A stretch of 64,000 bases of DNA from Anaerobacillus isosaccharinicus (GCF_001866075.3 NZ_CP063356.1:310001-374000), one strand, 5' to 3'; positions 16,620 to 26,023 are shown, numbered from the stretch's first letter. Notes: generated from the letters alone by a model not told the origin. A program made the numbers and translations.

Positions 16620-17477
16620 TTGACGGTACTAGAACAATTAAAGAAAAAATCCTATTGTGTCAATGAATATGGCAAGCTTAAGAAGGTCGTTTTATGCGAG
16701 CCAAAACATATGACAATTCGCGACGTTATAAACGACACTCAAAAACATTTTCAACATGAAGGAATCCATATCCAAGTAGCAATGAAGCAACATAAAGAGT
16801 TTGTAAAAAAACTAGAAGAGCATGGTGTTGAAGTAATCTTACTACCACCAGCTAAAAAGTTTCCTGAACAAGTGTTTACTAGGGATATTGGTTTTACATT
16901 GGGGCATACAATCTTTGTGGCAGACATGGCTAACAAAGTACGACAAGGTGAAGAGGAAATATTAAAGGATTGGCTTAAAGGAGAAGAAGTATCCTACTTT
17001 AACATCGTTAGTGATTATATCGAAGGTGGCGATGTAATTATCGATGGCGATACGATTTACATTGGTATTAGTGATCGTACTAAAAAATTCTCAATTGAAC
17101 ATTTAAAAAGTTTGCTCCCACAGTTTAACATTATTACAATCCCATTTAAAAATAATTATTTACATTTAGATTGTGTCTTTAACATTATTTCACCAACTGA
17201 AGCGCTCATCTATCCTGAAGGGATGGACAAAAAAGATTATAAAATGTTTCAGTCGCGCTTTGACTTAATTGAAGTAAATCATGAAGAACAATTTCGATTA
17301 GGCACAAACGTTTTTTCGATTGGTGACAAAAAAGTGTTTAGTTTACCAACTAATCGTCATGTAAATGAGGAACTTCGAAAAAGGGGATATGAAGTCATTG
17401 AAGTTGCTTTTGATGAAATTATTAAGTCAGGTGGCTCGTATCGTTGTTGTACAATGCCGCTTATTAGGGAAAGATAG
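16620..17477 (+). CDS. Dimethylarginine dimethylaminohydrolase-like / YkgA-type amidinotransferase-fold enzyme
   Basis: 285 residues from TTG 16620 preceded by GGAGGAG. Guanidino-group-modifying fold: FTRDIGFTLGHTIFVADM, EGGDVIIDGDTIYIGISDRT, catalytic His in YLHLDCVFN and catalytic Cys in SGGSYRCCTMPL. Family members hydrolyse or transfer amidino groups of arginine derivatives; the substrate is not fixed by sequence. Monocistronic; downstream lies a mobile-element remnant. Confidence 0.88.
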   Translation: MTVLEQLKKKSYCVNEYGKLKKVVLCEPKHMTIRDVINDTQKHFQHEGIHIQVAMKQHKEFVKKLEEHGVEVILLPPAKKFPEQVFTRDIGFTLGHTIFVADMANKVRQGEEEILKDWLKGEEVSYFNIVSDYIEGGDVIIDGDTIYIGISDRTKKFSIEHLKSLLPQFNIITIPFKNNYLHLDCVFNIISPTEALIYPEGMDKKDYKMFQSRFDLIEVNHEEQFRLGTNVFSIGDKKVFSLPTNRHVNEELRKRGYEVIEVAFDEIIKSGGSYRCCTMPLIRER

Positions 17478-17528
17478 TCTATCTAGCAGTGACTTTAGCG
17501 GTGAAAAGTGTCGGGGTGGGGGGCTACT

Positions 17529-17665
17529 TTTGAGATGGACACCAGATATCTTATTTAGAATATTTAATGTTTCTTTAGACTTTAACGGGCATCAGGTACG
17601 CTATTGATCCATATCAGGCGAAAACAGTACGTTTTTATAGGATTAGCGGAACTGGTGTCCTCAAA
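17529..17665. repeat. MITE-like inverted-repeat remnant
   Basis: TTTGAG plus GGACACCAG (17529-17545) is inverted as CTGGTGTCCTCAAA (17652-17665), framing a 137-bp non-coding sequence. The ends and the interior look like a deleted IS3-type element, but no transposase reading frame remains. This explains most of the 315-bp gap 17478-17792; the rest holds two terminators. Confidence 0.5.
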
Positions 17666-17722
17666 CTTCTTCAAATAGGCAAAATTAGCTTAAATAAAGG
17701 AACCACTGTCCTAGTTCAAAGA

Positions 17723-17745
17723 AAACTCCAGTTTGGAGTTTTTTT
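17723..17745 (+). terminator. Terminator on the plus strand
   Basis: AAACTCC-AGTTT-GGAGTTT followed by Ts. It may have ended the hydrolase transcript before the insertion remnant separated them. Confidence 0.8.
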
Positions 17746-17751
17746 CATATT

Positions 17752-17776
17752 AAAAAGACATCCCCGAAGGAATGCC
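17752..17776 (-). terminator. Terminator of the cold shock gene
   Basis: Minus-strand hairpin GGCATTCC-TTCG-GGGATGTC with a UUCG tetraloop, followed by UUUUU. Confidence 0.85.
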
Positions 17777-17792
17777 TTATTTTAAATTATAA

Positions 17793-17993
17793 TTAAGCTT
17801 TTGTAACGTTAGCAGCTTGCGCACCGCGGTTGCCTTCAACGATTTCAAAAGTTACTTTTTGTCCTTCTTCTAATGACTTGAATCCGTCACCTTGGATAGC
17901 TGAGAAATGAACGAATACATCGTCTCCACCTTCGCGCTCGATAAATCCGAAACCTTTTTCTGCATTAAACCACTTAACTGTACCTTGTAACAT
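17793..17993 (-). CDS. Cold shock protein, CspA/CspB family
   Basis: 66 residues, single OB-fold: [20 protein letters not shown] (RNP1 KGFGFI) and [10 protein letters not shown] (RNP2 VFVHF). RNA chaperone binding single-stranded RNA. Perfect family length. Strong ribosome site AGGAGG. Has a leader of about 125 nt, as usual for csp genes. Confidence 0.97.
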   Translation of the reverse strand: MLQGTVKWFNAEKGFGFIEREGGDDVFVHFSAIQGDGFKSLEEGQKVTFEIVEGNRGAQAANVTKA

Positions 17994-18132
17994 TTGTTTT
18001 CCTCCTGATTTGTGCGATATTCTTCACACGGTTTATTCACTATCCTTGTTCATTCATAACATTTAAGAGGAAAACTGATACAGCAATCCATCCAATATCA
18101 AAAAACGATCAAAAATAATTAACCTTAGTATA
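17994..18132 (-). promoter_or_regulatory. csp promoter and long 5' leader
   Basis: An extended -10 TGCTATACT reads on the minus strand with its hexamer at 18127-18132, putting transcription start near 18120 and giving about 125 nt of leader before the ATG. Long structured leaders drive cold induction in csp genes; the structure itself I did not fold. Confidence 0.5.
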
Positions 18133-18287
18133 GCACGGATTTCTAAAAAAAGATACCTATTAATTCTAATTAAGTGCATAATTTTTAAAATTTTGGAAAT
18201 AGCATGGGTACATTTACGACTGTTTAATACATACATTTACCAATTCAGTACATTCTAAATAAGAAGGACAATTTGGGGGCTGAATAA

Positions 18288-18500
18288 ATGGTTACTTTAG
18301 GTTCTTTGATTATTATGACATTCGTTTTCTTAGTCATTTTAATTATTGATATGTTTTTATACGAGGTTTCATTTCTAGGTGCTATACAATTAATATTTGA
18401 GCTCCATCTTACTTCGGGAAGAATATATCTTCTTTTCGGCATCTTATTTGGTTTTGCATCTGCAATAATCGTCGATTTTCGTCGAAAAAAATACCGGTAA
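18288..18500 (+). CDS. Small two-helix membrane protein, putative germinant receptor D-type subunit
   Basis: 70 residues with two hydrophobic helices (about 3-24 and 45-62) and a basic tail FRRKKYR. Such short proteins, like GerKD of B. subtilis, are encoded in or next to gerA operons and modulate receptor activity. The gene is 20 bp upstream of the GerB-like gene on the same strand and likely belongs to the operon. No sequence motif beyond length and topology supports the call. Confidence 0.65.
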   Translation: MVTLGSLIIMTFVFLVILIIDMFLYEVSFLGAIQLIFELHLTSGRIYLLFGILFGFASAIIVDFRRKKYR

Positions 18501-18520
18501 TTCGAAGGGGGGAAGAATTT

Positions 18521-19642
18521 TTGCAAGCTCCATTAGTAGAAAAAATTGGCCTTTTTCAACTATATCTTTTAATCATTATTTTTCAAATTGGTTCAGCAGT
18601 CGTTGTTGGCGTAGCACAAGATGCAAAACAAGATGCTTGGATTGCTATTTTAATTGCGAGTGTGATCGGGGCTGTAATTATCTATATTTACTCCTTCATA
18701 CTCTCCTATGATATCGGTCAAAACCTCTTTGGGATAATGGGGAGAATTTTTGGTCGAGCAATCGCAATTAGTCTCTCTTTTGTTTATATTGTCTATTTTT
18801 TCTATATAGCTTCTAGAGTGTTACGAGATTTTTTAGAGTTACTCACAACTACGATCTTTCCTAATACACCAATTGAAATACTAGGTATCATATTTATGTT
18901 GGTCGTTATTTACGTTGTTTATCTAGGTCCAGAGGTATTAGCAAGGACCGCTGAAACTTTCGCACCTTATATTTTCCTATTTTTAGTGTTAACAAGTGTT
19001 TTTCTCCTCGCTGGTGGAGACATTAATTTCGCAAATCTTGAGCCTATTTTACCTGAAGGATTTGGACGAGTTTTCGATGTGATTTTTCCAGGCCTAATCG
19101 GATTTCCATTTGGGGAGGCAATTGCCCTAACTATGATCATGGCCATTACAACTAAATTTCAACATGTTTCTAAGGTCAGTATGGCAGCAGTCATAACAAC
19201 TGGCCTCCTATTAGCATCTATTAAAATATTTAAGTTATCTGTATTAGGGACCAATATTTCAGGAAGGTCTTCGTTTCCTCTTTTAGCCGCTGGGCGTGAA
19301 ATTTCGTTTGCTCAATTTATCGAACGGGTCGATCCAATCATCATTTTTGTGATGATGTTGGGAATTTTCATTAAAGTAAGCTTGTTCTTTTTCGGTGGGT
19401 TAAAAGGGCTTGAATATATCTTTAACATACCGTATCGATATTTCACCCTGCCAATAGGAATGGCGATTGTTTTATTTTCGATACTAATCTCAGCGAATTA
19501 TGCCGAACACATTGAAGAAGGAATCCGATTTGTTCCAATGTACATGCATATGCCGCTTCAGATTGGGATTCCTGCCATTTTGGCGCTACTAGTCTTATGG
19601 AAGAAGAAACAAGCGAAAGGAGGGAAACAAGTTGCTAATTAG
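18521..19642 (+). CDS. Spore germination permease subunit, GerAB/GerB family
   Basis: 373 residues, about ten membrane helices, APC-superfamily fold. TTG 18521 follows AAGGGGGGAAG. Motifs: FQIGSAVVVGVAQDAKQDAW near the N-terminus and PEGFGRVFDVIFPGLIGFPFGE near residue 180. It is the transmembrane B subunit that binds germinant in the spore inner membrane. Overlaps the GerA-like gene by 11 bp. Confidence 0.94.
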   Translation: MQAPLVEKIGLFQLYLLIIIFQIGSAVVVGVAQDAKQDAWIAILIASVIGAVIIYIYSFILSYDIGQNLFGIMGRIFGRAIAISLSFVYIVYFFYIASRVLRDFLELLTTTIFPNTPIEILGIIFMLVVIYVVYLGPEVLARTAETFAPYIFLFLVLTSVFLLAGGDINFANLEPILPEGFGRVFDVIFPGLIGFPFGEAIALTMIMAITTKFQHVSKVSMAAVITTGLLLASIKIFKLSVLGTNISGRSSFPLLAAGREISFAQFIERVDPIIIFVMMLGIFIKVSLFFFGGLKGLEYIFNIPYRYFTLPIGMAIVLFSILISANYAEHIEEGIRFVPMYMHMPLQIGIPAILALLVLWKKKQAKGGKQVAN

Positions 19643-21221
19643 ATGGTTTAAAAAAATTTTTTCAAAACAAAATTCCCCTCTTGAAAACACATTACCGAGT
19701 GAACAAAACAACAATAGGAGATTTGATGGGGATTTACATAAAGTTAAGCACCAAATGAAAAAAACTTTCGGGAATACTGCAGATTTACTGATCGAAAATA
19801 TTCAGATTGGCCAACGTGATGGGTTGCTCTTTTACTTAACAACGATGACGGACTGGCAAGTCGTAACAAATAAAGTCCTTTATCCATTGACTGAAGCCGT
19901 CGATCAAAAAAAGGAGATTGTTACTGACACCGATTGGAAAAATTATGGAAGAAAAATTTTTTCTGGCTCACAACATACGTTCATTGAACTGGACCAACAA
20001 ATTGTCGACGACATCGTAAATGGTCAAGCTGTAGTTCTTCTCGAGGAAATGAACTCAGCTCTCTCTATAAAAATAAAATCATTTGAAAAAAGAAGCATAG
20101 AGGAACCAACAACTCAAACAATTGTTCGAGGTCCAAAAGATGGTTTTAATGAGGATATTCAAACAAATTTAAGCTTAATACGAAAACGGATTAAAAATCC
20201 CGCACTTCGTTTTGAAAATTATACGATTGGTACAGAAACGGCTACTTCCATTTTTCTTGGGTACATCGATGGCATCGTAAACAAGCAAATTTTAACCGAA
20301 GTACAAAAAAGATTATCTAGCATTGACACCAATGCCATATTGGATTCAGGGATACTAGAGGAACTAATTGAAGATAAAACACTTAGTCCATTTCCACTTT
20401 TGTATAACACGGAAAGACCCGATACAATCTCAGCCCATTTAATCTCAGGAAAATTTGCCTTATTTGTTGACGGTAGTCCCTTTGTTTTATCTGCACCAGC
20501 AACATTTAGTGACTTTGTGTCAGTTAGCGAAGACTACTACCAACCTTTTATGATGGGAAGCTTTATACGATTAATTCGCTATTTGGCCTTTTTAATAGCC
20601 TTATTACTACCATCCTTTTATGTTGCAGTTATTACGTTCCATCATGAAATGATCCCAACACAACTATTAATTAGTATTATATCTCAAAGAGAAGGAATCC
20701 CTTTTCCAGCAGTTATTGAAGCTTTAATAATGGAGATTACCTTTGAAATTTTAAGAGAAGCAGGAATTCGAATGCCGAGAGCAGTAGGTGGGACAATTTC
20801 AATTGTTGGCGGCTTAGTTATTGGCCAAGCAGCTGTTGAAGCAGGAATTGTTTCTAATATTATGGTTATTGTCGTGGCTCTAACGGCGATAGCTAGCTTT
20901 GTATCCCCTATCTACTCATTTGCTATTTCGACTCGACTATTACGGTTTCTCTATATCATCATTGCCTCAATTTTTGGATTATATGGGGTGTTTTTAGGGA
21001 TGATCATGTTAGTCGCTCATTTAGCTAGCCTCCGTTCGTTTAGTGTTCCATATTTAGCACCATTTGCACCATTTAGTTGGCAAGACCATGGTGACGTTTT
21101 AATCCGGCTTCCAGCCTGGGCTATGAAAAAGAGACCTTCCTATCTGCAAACTGAGTCTCCGCTTAAACAGACAAATGTTAAATCACCAACACCGCCTAAA
21201 AAAGGGAGCGATAATAGGTGA
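19632..21221 (+). CDS. Spore germination protein, GerAA/GerA family
   Basis: 529 residues. N-terminal cytosolic domain 1-290 containing RSIEEPTTQTIVRGPKDGFNE and LYNTERPDT, then five membrane helices from about residue 305 with HHEMIPTQLLISIISQREGIPFP and the conserved GGLVIGQAAVEAGIVS. TTG start at 19632 after AAAGGAGGGA. It forms the A subunit ion-channel-like ring of the receptor. Ends overlapping the GerC start (GTGA). Confidence 0.95.
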   Translation: MLIRWFKKIFSKQNSPLENTLPSEQNNNRRFDGDLHKVKHQMKKTFGNTADLLIENIQIGQRDGLLFYLTTMTDWQVVTNKVLYPLTEAVDQKKEIVTDTDWKNYGRKIFSGSQHTFIELDQQIVDDIVNGQAVVLLEEMNSALSIKIKSFEKRSIEEPTTQTIVRGPKDGFNEDIQTNLSLIRKRIKNPALRFENYTIGTETATSIFLGYIDGIVNKQILTEVQKRLSSIDTNAILDSGILEELIEDKTLSPFPLLYNTERPDTISAHLISGKFALFVDGSPFVLSAPATFSDFVSVSEDYYQPFMMGSFIRLIRYLAFLIALLLPSFYVAVITFHHEMIPTQLLISIISQREGIPFPAVIEALIMEITFEILREAGIRMPRAVGGTISIVGGLVIGQAAVEAGIVSNIMVIVVALTAIASFVSPIYSFAISTRLLRFLYIIIASIFGLYGVFLGMIMLVAHLASLRSFSVPYLAPFAPFSWQDHGDVLIRLPAWAMKKRPSYLQTESPLKQTNVKSPTPPKKGSDNR

Positions 21222-22405
21222 AAATATATAGTCGTCTATTCCTATTTATCATCTTCTTGTTAACTGGATGTTGGGATGCACAAGAACTAAATGAAATTTC
21301 ATTAGTAACCGGGTTAGCTATCGACAAAGGAAAAGATTATAAATATGAATTAACAGTAGAGGTATTAAATCCTCCTGCATTAGAAACAGAGACTATCGGT
21401 AGCCAAACCGCTTCGATCATTTATACGCTAGAAGGAGACAGCGTCGCTGAGCTAGCAAAAAAAACGAATGTTGGTTTTACCCGCAAATTAAAATATTCGC
21501 ATATGCGAGTTGTCGTTATCAGTAAGGAACTGGCTGAAGAAGGATTACTAGAGTTCATCGACTTTTTTGAGGCTGACCGAGAAATCAGAAATGATTTTAA
21601 TTTTCTTGTCGTAAATAACGTGCGCGCAAGTGATGTCCTAAAGGTAACCTATCCGATGCAACGTGTTTCCTCAATGAAACTACATGTACAGCTAGATACA
21701 ATGGTAAATGAATGGGGCGGTGATCCTAATATTCGCTTAAAAGATTTTGTGAGGGCACTTGCCTCTCCTGGCCGCGAGCCTGTACTTGGAACAATCAAAG
21801 TAGAAGGTCCCGTTAAAAAAGGAAATAAATTAGAAAATATGGAAAAGGTAGAGCCTGATACATTGGTTGTATTAGACGGTTTAAGTATTTTTAAAGGACT
21901 TGAATATCAAGGAAATTTACCAGTAAAGCACGCAAGAAATTATCTGTTACTTCAAGATAAGTTAAATAACACTTCTATTACAGTAACATGTGGTGAAAAT
22001 AAAATGATGACCTCACGTATTTATAATTCTAAAACAAGAATCAATGCTTATTATAAAAACGATATTCCCCACATTGACGTTGACATTGAATTAGAGGGAC
22101 GGATAGACTTGCTTCAATGCCCAGTTGATATTATGAAAATCAAAAGTTACCTTGAAATCGAAGAGAAATTTGCAAAATCCTTCAAAAATGAAATCGATAA
22201 TACGATCCGTATTTTACAAGAGGAATACCAATTAGATATCTTTGGATTTGGTGAGCATATGGAACGGCAAGCCTATGATGACTTTAAGAAAGTAAAAGAT
22301 CATTGGAATGAGGAGTTTAGCCGAGCTGAAATTAATGTTGATGTTATTGTTAAATTACGTCGTGCTGGTTTAATTACTAATCCCGTTTTTGAAGATATTG
22401 AATAA
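21218..22405 (+). CDS. Germination lipoprotein, Ger(x)C family
   Basis: 395 residues. Signal peptide with lipobox LLTGCWDAQEL near residue 18, so the Cys is diacylated. Family motifs: LVTGLAIDKG, and FGFGEHMERQAYDDFKKVKDHWNEEF near the C-terminus. C subunit on the outer face of the spore inner membrane. GTG start overlaps the gerA-like stop. Last gene of the operon B-A-C. Confidence 0.95.
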   Translation: MKIYSRLFLFIIFLLTGCWDAQELNEISLVTGLAIDKGKDYKYELTVEVLNPPALETETIGSQTASIIYTLEGDSVAELAKKTNVGFTRKLKYSHMRVVVISKELAEEGLLEFIDFFEADREIRNDFNFLVVNNVRASDVLKVTYPMQRVSSMKLHVQLDTMVNEWGGDPNIRLKDFVRALASPGREPVLGTIKVEGPVKKGNKLENMEKVEPDTLVVLDGLSIFKGLEYQGNLPVKHARNYLLLQDKLNNTSITVTCGENKMMTSRIYNSKTRINAYYKNDIPHIDVDIELEGRIDLLQCPVDIMKIKSYLEIEEKFAKSFKNEIDNTIRILQEEYQLDIFGFGEHMERQAYDDFKKVKDHWNEEFSRAEINVDVIVKLRRAGLITNPVFEDIE

Positions 22406-22526
22406 GTCTTTACAGATGAAATTCCCAAAGTCTAGACCAACGTTTCCAATTGAATACCTCTTCCATGGACAAATTTCCAGGTGATAAGATGAGGAAGACG
22501 TCATTTTATTGTAGGGAGATGATTGT

Positions 22527-22658
22527 ATGCATTACGGAAGCAAAGGTTGGTATGTTCACGAATTGAAAAAGCGTGGGATAAGGTATCATCAAGGTAAGAA
22601 ATTAGAAACATACAAAACGTATGTGTTAGCTAATTTGTATAAAGAGATAGCATCTTAA
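22527..22658 (+). CDS. YflJ/DUF2639-like small protein (43 aa)
   Basis: MHYGSKGWYVHELKKRGIRY and KLETYKTYVLANLYKEI match the conserved pattern of the B. subtilis YflJ family, small proteins of unknown function. ATG 22527 follows GGGAG. A strong terminator follows, which supports a real gene. Confidence 0.85.
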   Translation: MHYGSKGWYVHELKKRGIRYHQGKKLETYKTYVLANLYKEIAS

Positions 22659-22671
22659 ATTGTTTTAATAT

Positions 22672-22706
22672 AGAGGTTTAGTTCATCAAAGACTAAACCT
22701 CTTTTC
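22672..22706 (+). terminator. Terminator of the yflJ-like gene
   Basis: 11-bp stem AGAGGTTTAGT (22672-22682) with ACTAAACCTCT (22692-22702), then T-rich. Confidence 0.85.
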
Positions 22707-22848
22707 TATACTTGTTGTTAAATGGTTTTCAATTCATCGGTACTAAACTATCTTACTATTATTTTCTCCCTTCTAGTTCTTTATCAACCGATTTTTTTCA
22801 ATAAAAATAGCTCTACGTCGGTTAAAGATGACATAAAGCCTTTATCTA

Positions 22849-23298
22849 TTAATCAATCATTATTAATAAGATATAGTAGTTTCCTTTAAAGACCGAGAAA
22901 ATTTTTCCCGTAATCCGTGTTCCATGAATGATCAATTCAAGACCAATAGTTTCCCCTGTGTCTTGTACAAGCTTTAATAAGTCTATTAACTTTGTTTTTT
23001 CATGGTCACTTATCATAAACTCTTGAAACTGCTCAACAAATTGCTCACTACAGAAAGCAATTTCAAACTGATGGTTAAAAACAATGTACGTGTCAGCTTT
23101 ACCGATAATTCCGTCTAAAAATCTGAAAGAACTTCGGAGTAATGTTACTTCAACTTCCCTAATCTCATCAGTTGTAATATGCCCTTTTTGTTCTAATATT
23201 TGAAATAAGCTAGATAAATTATGAGGATCTTCGAGCTTAAGGTCAAATTCAGCGAGAAATTTTTTTATCTGAGCTTTTAGCTTCTGATGTTCACTCAA
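22849..23298 (-). CDS. Hypothetical protein (149 aa)
   Basis: Helical N-terminus (LKAQIKKFLAEFDLKLED) followed by an alpha/beta part ending LELIIHGTRITGKIFSVFKGNYYILLIMID, loosely PAS-like. AGGAGGA lies upstream of ATG 23296-23298. No family recognised. Divergent from the following small gene. Confidence 0.65.
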   Translation of the reverse strand: MSEHQKLKAQIKKFLAEFDLKLEDPHNLSSLFQILEQKGHITTDEIREVEVTLLRSSFRFLDGIIGKADTYIVFNHQFEIAFCSEQFVEQFQEFMISDHEKTKLIDLLKLVQDTGETIGLELIIHGTRITGKIFSVFKGNYYILLIMID

Positions 23299-23481
23299 AT
23301 GTTTTCCTCCTCTTAAATTCTCCTTACGTACTCATCCATTATATCTTTAAGTTTAGTGAAATTGCATCCAAAAAACTCATTTTGGGTATTTTTCAGTAGT
23401 TTTTTTTAGATAATTAAGGAACTTTGTAGCAAAAAGTGTTACAATTGGTTCAAAATGAAGATTTTTGAGGAGGGAAATATC

Positions 23482-23676
23482 GTGGATTTTTTAGATGAAC
23501 AAGAACAAAAGACATACCTTGCATACATTGAGTCTCGATTAGAAGAAACATGGATGCGTGCATTAGTCGCCTACAACATTGAAAATATGAATTTAGTACA
23601 GAAATACATGAATGAAATCCACCCTTGGGTGTGCCTTTATAACTTCTACTATTCTAATAGTTTTATAAAGAGATAG
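23482..23676 (+). CDS. Small hypothetical protein (64 aa)
   Basis: GTG 23482 follows GAGGAGGG with 7-base spacing and is preferred to the ATG at 23455. Acidic N-terminus (DFLDEQEQKTYLAYIESRLEE) and aromatic C-terminus (HPWVCLYNFYYSNSF). Unknown family; the last dozen residues look irregular, so the 3' end may have been changed. Confidence 0.5.
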   Translation: MDFLDEQEQKTYLAYIESRLEETWMRALVAYNIENMNLVQKYMNEIHPWVCLYNFYYSNSFIKR

Positions 23677-23710
23677 AAAAAACCTAGCACTTGGCTAAGC
23701 TTCTTCAAGA

Positions 23711-23973
23711 TTAGTTTTTTGCTCTAGCATTCAAAATATTTTCTAGCATTGTTCGGATCGGTTGTAAGTCTCCTTCTTCAATCGGAATTCCATTCCAATG
23801 CAAGTTACTAGAATATAGAACTTTATAAACATTTCTCTCCATTTTATATTTTGGTTTTTCTGTTAAACCTAATAAATAATCTACAGATACATCAAATAAT
23901 TTCGCTAATCTAATTAATACCACGTAGCCAGCTTCACGTACCCCTTTTTCATACCCTGAATATGTACTTCTAG
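23711..23973 (-). pseudogene. XRE-type regulator, 3' part, split by the transposon
   Basis: The second half of a helix-turn-helix regulator: STYSGYEKGVREAGYVVLI, then RLAKLFDVSVDYLLGLTEKP and a C-terminal tail. Joined to the first half at 27226-27343 after removing the 3245-bp element and one 7-bp duplication, the frame is restored exactly (IGIPRS-TYSGYEKG). The gene is therefore inactivated here and the insertion is recent enough that both halves are intact. Confidence 0.88.
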
Positions 23974-24064
23974 TGTTAACGGGCACATTAAATCTTCTAA
24001 AAGTCTATTGAATTTTTCAAATTCCTCCGGAATTGCCTATTCACTTCCCTGAAATAATATGCTA
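23967..24064. repeat. Left end of transposon: target duplication, inverted repeat, subterminal site
   Basis: CTTCTAG (23967-23973) is the duplicated target. The terminal repeat begins TGTTAACGGGCACATTA at 23974. A subterminal CTGAAATAATATGCTA (24049-24064) recurs at the other end in inverted arrangement, sharing the GCAyATTAT core with the tip, as expected of transposase binding sites. Confidence 0.85.
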
Positions 24065-24096
24065 AGTTTTTTGCATATTGAGGGGGAGGTTTTTTT

Positions 24097-24627
24097 ATGA
24101 TTAAAATTCATGACTTCGGAATTGGGTTGGTTGAGTATGGGGAAAGAGGAAAGAAGAATGATTTTCCATTGTTTGATGAATGTCCTAATTGTAAATGTCT
24201 AGCTCATGGGAACCTACATCGAAATGGGTATTATTGGAGGTATGGAATAACTGAAGAAGAGACATCATATATTCCCATTTGCCGTCTTAGATGTCTAGGG
24301 TGCAAAGTGAATATTTCTATTCTACCAGATTTTCTAATACCGTATTTCCAGCATACCGTCAAAACCGTATTGGATCGCGTTAATCAGATTCTACAAAACA
24401 AGAGAGTAAATGGCAGCCGTCAATTGTTGAGATTTTATCTTTGTCGATATTTAAAATGCATTAATTGGATTCATACATTCTTTATTAGTTTGGGGGAGAT
24501 TAGTGGAAAGTCGGGGGATATAAAAAAAGAGGCCATAAAATATATGAAAATGATCCATGATTTTGGCGAATCACCCTTCTTACGAAGGTCACAGGGTCAC
24601 TTAGCAAAATACCTTATGGCAAATTAA
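24097..24627 (+). CDS. DUF6431-like zinc-finger protein of the transposon
   Basis: 176 residues. N-terminal four-Cys zinc finger CPNCKCLAHGNLHRNGYYWR then ICRLRCLGCKVNISILPDFLIPY, resembling the zinc-binding domain in ISL3-type transposases, followed by a helical basic region. GGGGGAGG precedes ATG 24097. Such proteins accompany DDE/AAA transposons in Firmicutes. Role may be DNA end binding or target choice (inference). Separated from the transposase by 130 bp. Confidence 0.75.
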   Translation: MIKIHDFGIGLVEYGERGKKNDFPLFDECPNCKCLAHGNLHRNGYYWRYGITEEETSYIPICRLRCLGCKVNISILPDFLIPYFQHTVKTVLDRVNQILQNKRVNGSRQLLRFYLCRYLKCINWIHTFFISLGEISGKSGDIKKEAIKYMKMIHDFGESPFLRRSQGHLAKYLMAN

Positions 24628-24760
24628 TTCTATCATATTTGAGTGAATTTAAAAATAATCTCATTCCCACATAACTTTTTCATAGTCACAAAATAGCAAA
24701 AAAAGTAGAATTATAACCATGGATGACCGGTCGTCCTTCGATTAAAAGGAGGAAGATTCC

Positions 24761-26023
24761 ATGAATGAAAAAGAACGCGAACAAGTGGCTTTATTTCGAT
24801 ATGGCTTAATAGCCCCGCTCTTTAATGGGCAAGTAGATTCGAAAGAATACTTAAAGGGATTAGAAGGGAAAGTTCATTCTATTCCTTATTATGGTGAAAA
24901 GAAAATTGCGCAGAAAACAATGAAAGAATGGCTTCTTAATTATCGAAGGAATGGTTTTGAAGCTTTAAAACCAAAGAAACGTATAGATCGCGGGAACTCA
25001 CGCAGGCTATCCCCTGATGACCAAGATCAAATTCTTGAAATACGAAAAAAAACTCCCCATATGCCAGTTAGTGTTTTCTACGAACAACTAATCGAACGAG
25101 GAGAGATACAAAAAACCCAAATATCTTACTCTACTATAATTCGATTATTAAAAAAACACAACCTTATTGGGAAACAAATGTTGGCCATACCGGAAAGAAA
25201 ACGTTTCGCTCACGATAAGGTGAATGTGTTGTGGCAAGCTGATCTGTCACATGGGCCATATGTACCAATCAATGGAAAAAAGACAAAGACATTTTTAATA
25301 GCCTATATAGATGATTGTTCAAGGCTAGTTCCATATGCACAATTTTTCTCTTCGGAGAAATTTGATGGGTTAAGAGTGGTCACGAAGGAAGCTTTAATTC
25401 GGAGAGGAAAGCCAACTATCCTTTATGCGGACAACGGCAAGATTTATAGATCTGAAACGCTTCAATACGCCTGTGCCCAGCTGGGAATTACACTGGCCCA
25501 TACCCAACCTTATGATCCACGTGCGAAAGGTAAGGTAGAAAGGCTGTTTAAAACGATTCAAACACGATTTTATCCGTTATTACAAACCGACCCAGTACAC
25601 TCCCTAGAGGAGTTAAACGAACGGTTCTGGAACTGGTTAGAAAGGGATTATCATAGAAGAGCTCATGCCTCATTAGACAATAAAACACCGCTTGAGGTAT
25701 TTGAATCTCAACTAAAGGATATAACATTTCTAGAGGATTTGTCTATACTAGAGACGATTTTCTTGAAACGAGAACAGCGAAAAGTGAAACCTGATGGCAC
25801 AATTTCAATAGATAAAAAACTCTATGAGGTCCCATCCTGCTTTATTGGTCAATCTATCGATGTGAGATTTGACGAAAATGGGATCTATGTCTTTGAAGAA
25901 AACAAAGAAGTAGCTAAAGCCATACCTGTATCTATGAAGGATAATGCACATGTCAAACGAATTCGCTCCCCATTTGCATTGACTCAATCGGCTGATGTGA
26001 AGGGAGAACAAGATCATGTATAA
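24761..26023 (+). CDS. DDE transposase, TnsB/TniA-like
   Basis: 420 residues. N-terminal helix-turn-helix region (about 45-140), then an RNase H-like core with D161 (LWQADLSHG), D224 (LYADNGK) and E260 (KGKVERLFK), giving a D-35-E spacing, then a beta-barrel Mu-C-like domain (about 330-390, ISIDKKLYEVP). AAGGAGG precedes ATG 24761. Catalyses strand transfer together with the downstream ATPase. Confidence 0.93.
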   Translation: MNEKEREQVALFRYGLIAPLFNGQVDSKEYLKGLEGKVHSIPYYGEKKIAQKTMKEWLLNYRRNGFEALKPKKRIDRGNSRRLSPDDQDQILEIRKKTPHMPVSVFYEQLIERGEIQKTQISYSTIIRLLKKHNLIGKQMLAIPERKRFAHDKVNVLWQADLSHGPYVPINGKKTKTFLIAYIDDCSRLVPYAQFFSSEKFDGLRVVTKEALIRRGKPTILYADNGKIYRSETLQYACAQLGITLAHTQPYDPRAKGKVERLFKTIQTRFYPLLQTDPVHSLEELNERFWNWLERDYHRRAHASLDNKTPLEVFESQLKDITFLEDLSILETIFLKREQRKVKPDGTISIDKKLYEVPSCFIGQSIDVRFDENGIYVFEENKEVAKAIPVSMKDNAHVKRIRSPFALTQSADVKGEQDHV

